Below, piece after piece: positions 1-10,145 of a stretch of DNA of 64,000 bases (position 1 is its first letter; every line of letters begins with the position of its first letter). The notes beneath the pieces are model-generated. The model saw only the letters and a list, made by a program, of their open reading frames with translations. It was not told the origin of the DNA and did not search any database. This DNA is from Rhodotorula mucilaginosa. Its lineage: Eukaryota; Basidiomycota; Microbotryomycetes; Sporidiobolales; Sporidiobolaceae. The stretch covers positions 186,001 through 250,000 of the forward strand of contig CP137866.1 of the NCBI GenBank assembly GCA_034406715.1, written 5' to 3'. The position numbers were made by a program, and so were the translations under genes.

Positions 1-1
1 C

Positions 2-1188
2 GGATGGTGGTCACCGGATTACGTCTCGCCTGAACAGTCCACCACCACCTCGAGCGATGCTCACCAGACCGGTACCGGTCTCGTCGACGACAAGCTCGTA
101 CAAGAGACGGTCGGAACCGCCGGCGCTCAGGGGGACGAATTCCGTGCCGAGTCGTACTCGAATGCGGACAGGGCTGGAGTCGCGCAGCTCGAACCGGCAT
201 CAGCGAGTGCGCAATCGGTCCCCGCCTCCTCCTCGTCGTCGCCGTCGTCGTCGAAGCTGGAACAGCCGAAGGAGGAGCAAGAAAATGGCACGGCGGCGAA
301 GGAGTCGGTCGTCGAGCAGGCCGAGCCTGAACGCTCCAGGACGCCGATCGGACAGTTCCTCGGCCAGGCGTTCTCGGCCCGCTCCCCGTCCGAGTCGGTA
401 CAGGAGCAGCAGAACGACAACAAGATCGGAACCACCAGTGGTGAGAAGGACCAAACCTCGCCCACCTCAACCGAGGCGTCTGGTTCTTCTTCCGCCACCT
501 CGACTCCTCGCGCTTCCGCCGTGTCCGAGATGGCGCCGACTGCTTCTTCTTCTTCTTCCTCTCAAGCGCCGCCGCGTCGCCGTCGCTCCTCCTCCTCTTC
601 TTCTTCTTCTCCCTCGCCTCCTCCTTCCCCACGCCGAACGTCCTCGCATGGACAGGACAACGACGACGACGACGACCAATCATCGCACCCCCACAAAGCG
701 GCCGACGAGGCACCCTCGCTCACGCTCGCGATCGCGAGCGCGTGGCACACCGCTCCGTGGTCGAGGAAACTCTGGGCGGTGCTCGCCAGCGTGGCGATCA
801 ACGTGGGCTTGCCGTTCATCAACGGAGTCATGCTCGGTGCGTTGCGTTCCCCGATTCCTCATCAGACATTTTCTTTCCTCTGTCCCCAGAGTCCCGAAAG
901 CTGACGCAACGTGCATGCATTCGTTACTTTTTATCCTGACGATCGCCATCCACCCATGCAGGCTTTGGCGAACTCTTTGCCCGCAACGTCCTCGGCGTCC
1001 GGCTCGGCTGGCCGCTCGCCTCTTCCGCGTCGCAAGGTTCGCAACAGCGTGCCAACACTGGTTCGGTCGGCCTCCGCGCAGCCGGCGCTGGCGGCAACCC
1101 CAACATCGGTCGCGAAGTGCCCGGACACGCTGGCGCCAAGACGGCGACGGAAGCTGTCGTCGAAGGCGCTCGCGAGCTTGCCGAATAA
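2..1188 (+). CDS. MIM1: Mim1/TOM13-like mitochondrial outer-membrane protein (5' partial)
   Basis: The C-terminal part carries the Mim1/TOM13 signature GLPFINGVMLGFGELF followed by ARNVLGVRLGWP. In yeast Mim1 forms the MIM complex, which inserts alpha-helical proteins into the mitochondrial outer membrane and helps TOM assembly. The signature is only complete after splicing: exon 1 ends at 836 (donor GTGCGT), exon 2 starts at 962 after CCCATGCAG, and the stop is TAA at 1186-1188. The frame is open from the left edge of the window, so the true start lies outside or inside the long upstream stretch. Upstream of the membrane segment are about 250 residues rich in Ser, Pro, Glu, Gln and Asp, whereas yeast Mim1 is only about 113 residues. 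A shorter product from the internal ATG at 530 cannot be excluded. The family call is firm; the N-terminus is not. Confidence 0.75.
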
Positions 1189-1454
1189 ACCATACCGACC
1201 CTCCCATGATTTAGAACTTTCTTTGGCCCTCGGCTACACCTCTTGAAGGCCTACCCTATACAACTTTTACCTTGCCTTGTACATCGCTGCTTCAAACATC
1301 TCACACCAAAGACTCGGCCCACGGTCGCGAAAACCCGCACTAGAAACACCTTGCAATATGCCGTACCCTTCTGCCTTGGTAACGCTTTCTCTTCTGTTCT
1401 CTCAGAAGTTTCTCGAATAGCGCAATTCCAATTTTACACGAGATCCGTCACCGT

Positions 1455-4400
1455 CTACCAGTCATCGTCTTCAGTCTGTTGTTGTTTTCGACCGGCACGC
1501 TTCGCCAGGGCTGCGGCGAGCATGTCCGCAGACGGCTTGACCAAGCCGCCCATACCTGGTGCAGGCGGCGCCGGGGGTGGAGGTGCACCACCGGCAGAGC
1601 CGTTCGCCGCGGGTCGGGGCGGCGCGGGAGGCGGAGGCGGCGGCGGGGGAGGGGCAGCCGCACCGCCTCGGAAAGGCGGCGCGGGCGGCGGCGGAGGAGG
1701 AGCAGGTGCGGCGCCGCGAAGAGGAGGCGCAGGGGGCGGAGGAGGGGGAGCAGGCGCGGCGCTACGAAGATGCGGCGCTGGCGGTACCGGCGGTGGGCGC
1801 GCCGCGTTCGAGACGGGCGGCGCGCGAGACGCCGCAGGCGGAACGAGAGGGGCATGGTGCATCGTTCCGGGCTTGTGCGGCACAGGCGGTTTTGGCTTTG
1901 GCGCGAGCGGGGGTTTGCCGCCTCCCAGTGCGGAGGAGGGCCGGGAGGATGCCGGCGAGCCGCCGTTCGACGAGACCGGAGTCGACGAGCCATTCTCCTC
2001 GGCAGCGTGGGCGCGCTTCGCGGCGAGGATGGCTGCCAACCCACCCGCGTTGCCCATTCCGGGCATGACCGAGACGGGAGCCGCGTTCCCTTCACCAGCC
2101 CGCGAGCCGAGACCGACATGCGAGCTGGCGGATGGTGCTGCAGCTGGGGCGACGGGTACTTTTGGTGCGACGGGAATCGCAGGCGCAGGTTTCGCTGCTG
2201 CAGCTGCCGGGGCTGCCGGGGCTGCCGGGGCTGCCGGGGCTGCCGGCGCAGCAGGAGGAGCGCGACGAACGGGCGCAGGGGGCGGAGCGGCCGCTCTGGG
2301 CTTTTCGATCAGTTTGAGGTACTGTGTAAGCGTGCAGAAAGGCCAGGTTAGCTGTGCAGGCGATCACGCTCTCGGAGGAAATCCCAGCCTAGACTCACGT
2401 TCGACGGGACCCAGCCCTCGCTGTTGCCCTTCTTGATCAACCACCACCCGCCATCCTTGGTCACAGCCTCGACAATGTCGTCCTTCCGCAGCGGCAACTC
2501 TCCAGGCTGATCCGTGTCAAAGTTGTAGAGCCTGCGTGCAATCGCTTGTCAGTCGATGGTCAACGCGAGATGGAATCGAATCTGTCACTCACGACTTGAA
2601 CTTCTCGACGTCTGGTTCTGCAGCCGCAGGCGGAGGCGGCGGAGGTGGCGCAGGCGCTCGACTCGGAGGCGGCGGAGCCGCACGAGACGCAGTCGCAGCG
2701 ACAGGTTGAGCCGCCTTGAAAGTCGGGGCAGCAGGCGCGTGAGCGATCCCAGCCGGAGCGGGGGGAACAACTCCTCGGCCGTTCGAGCCGGGCAAAGTCT
2801 GAGTAGCGGGTCGCCGACCACCCGGGGCGCGCTGCAGATGCGAAAGCGTCGTGAGTGCGGGTTTCTCTTCGTGGTCATATGCCATCAGTGGACGCACAAC
2901 GGCAGACTGCTTCGGCGCCTTCTTGGGCTTGGACTTGCGCGGCACCGGCGCGGCCGAGACGCTGTTCGGCGGCATGCCAGACGGAACCGATACAGTCGAG
3001 GACTTGTAGACGTCGCCGCGCGGGATCGAGTCGTCTTTCCGGAACGTGATCGTCGACATCTTGCCCTTCTTCTTGGCGTACGAGACGGTCGGACCGATGT
3101 TGATCTGCACTCCGCCGTTGGTGCACTGCTGGAGGTGGACGAGGAACTCGGTCTTGAGCACGCAGGAGATCAAGGGGTCGCCTTCCTCGCCGCTCGTCGT
3201 GTTGAGCGCCATCCAGTCGTCCTGCAAGTTCGACAAGCCGACGCTGCGAATCGTGACCAAGGGGATCTTGCGTTCGAGCGTGGTCTGCACGTGATCGTGT
3301 ACTGCTTGCGAGATGAGAAGGTAGACGGCCTTGTCGGTCTGGTGCCGGAGCCGTGTCAGTCAGGGATGACCTCCTATCCGCAGGACCCAGACTTGCGACT
3401 CACGAGGATGAGGTACCGCGGACTCGGCTTCGAGGACCGACCAAGTCGGTGGACAAGAAGCTCTGCCCTGCAGCTGAACCGGACCGACTCGTTGGCTGAG
3501 TTGAAAGGGGAAACACGTCAGCAAAGAGGAGAGAAACCTTAACATCAGGCGCGGGAAAGCTCACAGGCAATGCCGGCCGCGTTCCGGAGCCTCGAGCCTT
3601 CGATGCTGTCGCGTACGCCGACGTCGAGGTAGTCGCCCATGAACTTGCGCTGACTGACGAGCGAGAAGCGACGACGTTCCTTGCGGCCGCCGAGCAGCTG
3701 GTGTCCGTACTCGCGCTGCTGAGCGTACACGATCCCTTCCTTCTTGTCCATCCAGAACCGCTGGATCGTCCTCGCGGCGTCCTCCTTCCGACGCAGGTAC
3801 GCGCGCCAACAGCGCTGGATGCGCGCCGCCATGTTGTGCCAGTACTTGTCCCGCATCGACTCGAGCGCAAACAGCGTCTCGGGGTTCTTGATGAACGCCT
3901 TCGTGACGCCCATCTGCCACTCTTCCCGCGCGATCCCCGTATCCTTGAGGATCTGCTCGCACCCGGTGCGCGCGTCGCCTTGCCAGATGTAGTCGCCGGC
4001 GTACGAGGTCGACGGCGAGAGGAGGTAGAACCGCTCGACCATCTTCTCGAACGTGTTGCGGTACGCGAAACCGGCGCGCCGGACCCGGATGTTCTCCTGC
4101 AGACCGAGGTACTTGATCTGGTGGAGAATCATCTTCGAGTCGTACTCGGACGGCGAACGGTTCTGGTTCGGCTTGATCGTGCGGATGTAGTGAGGCTGCG
4201 ACCGCATCAGCTTCTCGACGAGGGCGTTGGCCGAGAACTTGATCTTGTCACTGGCGGTCGGCGGTCGCTTCTTGCTGTCCGGGTCGACTCGGTCGGGGAA
4301 GATGCTTTGCAAGAACTGGTTGCCCGATCCGGCAACGAGGTCGAGCAGGTCCTTTGATAGGACGTCCTTGTTCTTGTCGGTCATGCCCGCGACCGTGTAC

Positions 4401-6485
4401 ATCACGTCACCGGCGTAGTGCTTGATCAGGAACTTGCTCCCGCGCGGTTCAAATTGCGGGTTGCTGACGCCGCCGAGTCGCTGCACGAACGAGTTGTCGG
4501 CGGCGGTCGGGTCGGCATGCGCGGTCGCACAGGCATCGTTCAAGGCGGCAAAGACACCAGGCGGGCGCTTCTCCTCGATCAGGTCACAGACGATCTTGTT
4601 GTTGAAGTACTCGATCGGTGTCCACTGCCCGTGCAAAACGGATCAGTATCGAGACGAGCATTTCGGGAGGGCGAGCGCGCGCACCTTGATCTGCTCGCGA
4701 ACGTATTCCTCCTGCTCCGTCTTGAGCGTGAGCTGAATAAAGATCTGCTGCAGCTTCTCGTTGACGTAGTTGATGCAAAGCTGTTCAAACTGGTTCGTGT
4801 CAAAGATCTCGAACCCGTAAATGTCGAGGACACCGATGATGGTCGAGGTGGCGCCCTTCGCCTTCATCGAAACGTTCACACGTTGTACGATCCACTCGAA
4901 CAGGTTGTTGTAGATGGCTTGTGCGAAAGCATCGCGGACCGCGCTCGCCTGCGCCGGGTTCAGCGGGACCTCGTAGACGGAACCTGGCGGGTGAAAGAAG
5001 CGGAGAATCAGCCGGGGGACGTTCTCAACGGGAGCCCGATGCCGCGCGGACGTACCTCGACGACCGCCACGCTGCGTCTCCATGATCCGGGTCGTCAAAG
5101 CCCGCGAGACCTGTCCGGCATCGACTTCGAGCAAGTACGCGATGAAATCGCACACGCTTTGGTCCCGGATCTCCGAGTTGCCCTCCTGGTTCGGCGAGAA
5201 CTGGACGTTACCGATCCAGAGGATCGCCGCGAGCATGCGGAGGATGCTGTCCTGCTCGTGCTGCGTGAACCCGACAACTTGCATAGCCTTGAGCGTCTCG
5301 GACCAGTCGACCGTGTCATCGATGCCGGGAACGTCGAGACATCCCGATTTCGCAATGTAAGCGTACGCTTCAGGTCCTTGCAGCCCGTACGCCTCCCGTT
5401 GAGCCGCCGACGCGCCCTTGGTGAGCTGGTAGAAGATGTGGAAGTTGCGCTCGTTCTTGATCTGGCCGGTGACACGGTTCTGGGTGCGGACCTCGAAAGT
5501 CAGCGCGGGATCGCTCCGATTCCCACGTTCTCTCACGCAGACATACCTTTTCGAGGAGGTAGTTGGTGATGACAGCTCCGACTGGTGTCCCTTGCGCGTC
5601 AAACTCGATCTCGAGGTATTTACCCTGCCAACGAGCGCACTGTCAGTCCCCCACGTCTGCGCCGAGGTCGCAAAACACCTGGATACGTACGTGTCGACTC
5701 GAGTTGTTGTTCCTGAGGGTCTTGGCGCAACCGAAGCTCTCGAGCAAGGGGTTGGTCGCGAGCACCATCTCCTTGACGTCTTCGATCCCTCCAGCTCCTT
5801 CGCCGGAAACGGCCGCAATGTACTGCATGATCCGCTTGGCCGCTTCGGTCTTTCCAGCTCCCGATTCTCCCGAGATGATGACCGTCTGGTTGTCGCCGTA
5901 CGAACGCATGGCGTAGTAGGCGGCTTCGGCGACGGCGTACACATGCGGGACCATCTCGAGACGGTTCTTGCCTCGGTAGGACCGCAGCGTCGCTTCGTCA
6001 TAGATGGGGAGCATGCGGAACGGATTGACCGAGATGAGCACATGGCCGATGTAGGTCTGCATGTCGCGAGATATGGTCAGCCCCGCACGGTGCGCCGATT
6101 CCAGGGTTCGGCATCCTCCTCGCTTACATAGATTTCTGCATTCTCGAATCTGCGCACCGAGAGGACAGCGATGTCAGCTGTGCACTCGACAGAGGAGATG
6201 GGCAAACGGACCGCTTCTTGAGGTTTTCGTTGACCGAGTCGTTCGAGATTGTCGAGAGGAGCGTCATGTCGCTGACGCCGGCCTGCTTCTTCTTGAAGCC
6301 CTCTTTCCAGTCGGCCTGCACGTGGACTAGATCTCAGCGAGAAGTTCTTCATTCTGTGTGCCTCGCGAGGCTAGCTGCGGCGGCTGTACCTTTGCAAACT
6401 GGCCTTGCTTGCGGGATGACGCGGGGGCAGCAGCACCGCCCGCCGTCGCCGTCTTGCGGCCCTTGCGTACGGGCGCCTGTTGCAT
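1455..6485 (-). CDS. MYO1: Class I myosin (Myo1/Myo5/MyoA type)
   Basis: Long-tailed type I myosin, the actin motor of endocytic patches. In order: a basic N-terminus starting [11 protein letters not shown] (ATG 6485-6483), motor domain with ESGAGKTE P-loop and NNNSSRH switch 1, DIYGFEIF relay region, IQ-type helix ([15 protein letters not shown]), TH1 lipid-binding domain (1-kb region 2.6-3.9 kb), a Pro/Ala-rich TH2 stretch, an SH3 domain ([18 protein letters not shown] ... [18 protein letters not shown], 2402-2535), a Pro-rich segment with repeated [11 protein letters not shown] blocks, and an acidic Arp2/3-activating end, EDDDW. The TEDS-site serine follows RRG in GSVYEVPLN. The gene has about 12 exons, including a 22-nt exon at 6128-6149. 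Product roughly 1,400 residues, a normal length for the family. It is the last gene of a leftward-transcribed trio with the PPR and AP-3 genes. Confidence 0.95.
2203..2247. repeat. 9-bp coding minisatellite in the myosin tail
   Basis: Four exact copies of GCTGCCGGG and a fifth ending GGC lie in tandem. On the coding (minus) strand they encode a run of Pro-Ala-Ala triplets between the SH3 domain and the polyproline region. Copy number should vary among strains without shifting the frame. Confidence 0.9.
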
Positions 6486-6890
6486 TCGACGTAGATCATC
6501 ATGATGAGTAATGCGTTACCTCGCTCTGCCTCACGCTGCCGTGCGTGCTCACCATGTCGAGTCGGCGATCAGCAACAGCGAGGTGGAGCGGACGATTCGG
6601 ACGGTCAAGTGTACGCCTGGAGCAGGCACGGGGACGGTGGACGAGATCCCCTGCAGACTCGAGTCCTGCGCTAGCGTGCTTCTCCCAGCGTAGGGAGTAT
6701 GCAGGTGAGGTGAAGAGCTGAAAGCCACAACGCCGAGTCGAGTGACCCATCTTCGGCCGGCTGCCGATTTGAACACACTATAACGGACTCCCATAGCAAT
6801 TCAGCTCGTCCGACAAGCATGACAATCTGGAGCAAATGAGTGGTGTTGCAGTCCGGGGCAAATGCACAGCGACCCTCTCCCATGGCCAGC
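6486..6890. other. Intergenic: myosin promoter and PPR-gene 3' flank
   Basis: About 400 bp between the myosin ATG and the stop of the upstream PPR gene, both on the minus strand. No reading frame here looks coding, and I see no RNA gene or repeat. Confidence 0.6.
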
Positions 6891-9800
6891 TCACCGCCGC
6901 AGCCCTTCCTTCCGCCTCTCGACCCGCTCCGCAGCCGCCAACGCCTTCTCGTACGACTTGGCCACCCCCGTCACCGTCGCGAGGCCCGCCTTGTCCTCGA
7001 CATCCGCGAGCCGTTGATGCAACACGCGCAGGTCCTTGAAGACGAGGTACGGCGACCGGAGCGGATCGAGCGGAGGCGCCGTTTCGGGGTACAGCGGCGA
7101 CGAGATCCGCACCGGAAGGGGCGGGAACGGCGATCCGAGTGCGACTGCGTGATCAGACTCGCTGCTCGTGGTCGCCGAGCCCGCAGGTTCAGGCAGAACC
7201 GGTGACGAGGGCAGGAGCGGGCGCTGCAGTTCGGTCGGAGGGTACTGCGCCCGGAACCGCTTCAGCACCGCGAGCGCCTCGTCCTCGCGGAATGCCCTGT
7301 GTACCGGATGCACTCTGTCAGAAAACGGCTCTTACAGATCTTTGCACGGAAGAAAGAACTTACTTTGCAAGGACGCGGATCAGGCCACCCCACATCTTGC
7401 TGACGTGCTGACCGTTCCTGCGCTCCTGGGCCCACTCTTCCTTGCGTTTGTTGTCATCGTCGTTCCCGTGGTCAAGCTCTCCACGAGCAGCCCCTGGTGA
7501 AGGAGTCTCGCTCCAGACGAGCCACTCTTCCCAGACTTTTTTCGCCGCCTCGACCGCCGCCTCCTTATTTCGAGCGAGCTCGCATCGACGCATGATGAGC
7601 TCGTACGAGTACCGATTCTTCGGCACATCGGTCGCCGCGAAAGCGTGATGAAAGTAATCGAGCGCGGCGGCAAAGGGGGCGTGCGAGTTGAGAACCGCGA
7701 GGTACGAGTTGAGGAGAAAAGTCGAAGGCTCGACACCCGGGAACATGGACGTGCTCGCGGCGGCCGTGGTCGACAATGGCGGCGACGAAGGCTGAAATCC
7801 GAGCGCGGCATCGTCGACGACTTGCAGCATCAGATTCCGCGCCTCGGCTAGCACCTCGGCCGAAGTCTGCGGCAGCGGACCGGGGTAGAACAGCGATGCT
7901 TCACCGAGCAGCTCGATGATACGCAGCGCTCCGGTAGGCGCTCCAGTTGTGGGACTCGAAAGCTGCGCAGGGTCGTCTTTGGCTTCGAGGGTGCGGGCGG
8001 GGCGGGGACGAGTTTCCGCCTCCGACTGAGCGGGGACATCTCCAGTGACGAGAGATGAAGCCCCTCCTGGCGCCTCCTTCACCTCGGGTGTGACAGGGCC
8101 TGTCTTATGGGTCTGAGGCGAAGTCGGTTTGTGCGCGGCATAAGTCTGGAGCAAGAGGGCCAGAGTCGTCTCGTTCGGAGTCGACTCGGCGCCGACCGCA
8201 ATCATCTTGACCAACATCCACCTCGCCCTCGCGAGGTCGCCGTGCCTCCTCGCGCCTTCGAGCAAGGCGTGAAAGGTGTGCCGCGACGGCGCCACATTCT
8301 CGTCGAGCATGCGTCGCATGTACCGCAGCGCTTCGTAGTAGTACTCGCGCGAGCCTTCGCGCGCACATGCGCGGATGACTCCGTTGTACGCAAGTTCGGA
8401 CGGCGGCAACTTGTTATCGTCGGTCATCTCGATGAAGAGGTCGACGGCCCTCTCGGGAGAAGGGTGCGCGCCGTGAGCACACGCTTGGATCATGGTCGAG
8501 TAGAGAGAGACATCCGGGACAGGGTAGGCGACGAGTCGAGTGTGGCCGTAGAGGTCCCAGCCCTCGCGGACGAGGTGCGGCGGAGAGGCGGGTGAAAGCA
8601 AGCGCTTCGTCACGGCCGTGTAGGTGGCGAGGAGAGGGGTATGACCCGAGGCTTCCATCGAACGGAGATGCTGCAGCGCTAGCTCGGGGTGCGAGGGTAG
8701 AATGGCGGAAAGGAGGTGGTGGTGAGCGACGACCGAGATCGGGAGGTTCTCTAGAGTTTCATGTCATTTGATCAGCTTTCGTCTCGACGGAAAACGCTGC
8801 GAAGCGAAAGAGCTTGAAGTCAGCGCCCTACCTTTGCGAGCGTAGGTAGCGATTGCAAGAGCGTCTTGCGACTGCCCCTGTACTGCGAAGAGAGCGAGGG
8901 TCTCCTCCAAGACAGTGCCCTCCTTTCTCGATACGGCGGACTGGACCAGGAAATGCAGATTAGCCGCCCGCGTCAGGCTCGCGCATGAACAGCTTGAGGC
9001 TCACCTTCATTAGGGACAAGCCTCGCATGACGCCTTCGCGATCACCTGCCTGTGCCTGTGTAGGAGCACAGTCTCGTTAGCTCGCACTCGGTTTCGTCGA
9101 CGGAAAGAACTAGAAATCTCACGCAGGACAAGACGATATCTTCATACTCTGCACGAGACAGCAGGCCGCGTGCGAGGCTCTCTCTAGGCGAGTCTGGTGT
9201 CGGAGAGGCACTCGGCAATGTCCGATTCGTCATCACCGTCTCGAGACGATCGATAATCGCCCGCACAGGTGCCGCCGACTCGAGCTCTGCGCTTCCGGAC
9301 GAGATCGACGCCTCTGTTGCTTGACTCGGTACTTCCGAAATGTTCGTCGAGTCCGGTGCGACGGCGTTGTCGATGTCTCCGGTCTCGATGCCTTCTAACC
9401 GTGCCAGGAGTGAATCCATTCGTGCACGTCGGGATTGTGCGTGAGCGGATGGGTCCGGTAGAGCTGGCGCTTGTGACTCGGCAATAGCCAGTGGCGAGAG
9501 CTCCTCCGGTGTGGCGAGCATGAGGCTCTGGTACATCGTTTCGAGTTGCTCTTCCGTCAATTCCGGTACTGAGGCGGCGATCTCCTGTAGCAGTGCAATC
9601 GTCTCAGCTCAGCCCGTCTTTCCGCCGGAATGCTCTGTAGAGACGATACGCACCTTGCCTTCGACCCGTTTGGACTGCAAGTCGGCTTTCCTGAGCTCTT
9701 CATGCTGCCGCAGAGCGTCGTCTCGCTTCTCCTCCCTTTCCCGTCGCAACTCCTTGAGCGAGCGCTTCCGTACGATCTTGTCCCGTTTTATCATCCGTTT

Positions 9801-9968
9801 CGCTTTGACTGACGAGCATGCTGCGCTCGTTGTCGACAGTGCGGCGCTGTTTGCGAAAGTTGTTGGACGAGGCGGTGCTGCTTGGGCGGCAGTATGGCGG
9901 CTGGTCGATGCAGCTGCTGCCGAGGCGCTGCGAGTGAGCGGCAGCGTCCAGCGAGCCGCAGAGAACAT
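6891..9968 (-). CDS. Pentatricopeptide-repeat (PPR) protein, probably mitochondrial
   Basis: The large central exon (7360-8730 region) shows helical-pair repeats of the PPR type, for example DVSLYSTMIQACAHGAHP and ELAYNGVIRACAREGS, each about 35 residues apart. PPR proteins bind organelle RNA and control its processing or translation. The start ATG (9968) opens an Arg/Ser/Ala-rich leader (MFSAARWTLPLTRSASAAAA) typical of mitochondrial presequences, followed by a highly charged segment (KRDKIVRKRSLKELRREREE). At least six exons; the last join is AA|GTAAGT to ACAG|A (codon AAA) near 7313-7372. The C-terminal exon ends in a basic coiled-coil-like helix. I cannot assign it to a named yeast factor. 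It lies 178 bp downstream of the AP-3 delta stop, same strand. Confidence 0.8.
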
Positions 9969-10145
9969 CGCAGACAAGCACAACGAGCTCTAGCAGCGTA
10001 GTGGCGTGGAACGAGCGGCGACATCATCAAGATGAGCTTCTCGGCTCTGTCTCGGAAGTCCGCGGCGCCCGGTCACTTTTCGAGACGCTCCACGCAGCGT
10101 AAGAGTCGCAATAGGGGTAATATAAGTAGGTTACTGGCTTCAGAT

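Noticed and set aside
57-1214. Plus-strand frame of 385 codons beginning at ATG 57
   Set aside because: Arg/Pro-rich shadow of the Mim1-like frame; does not encode the conserved segment.
4418-5569. Long plus-strand frame (383 codons) antisense to the myosin gene
   Set aside because: Shadow of the conserved motor exons in GC-rich DNA; no domain, spans myosin introns.
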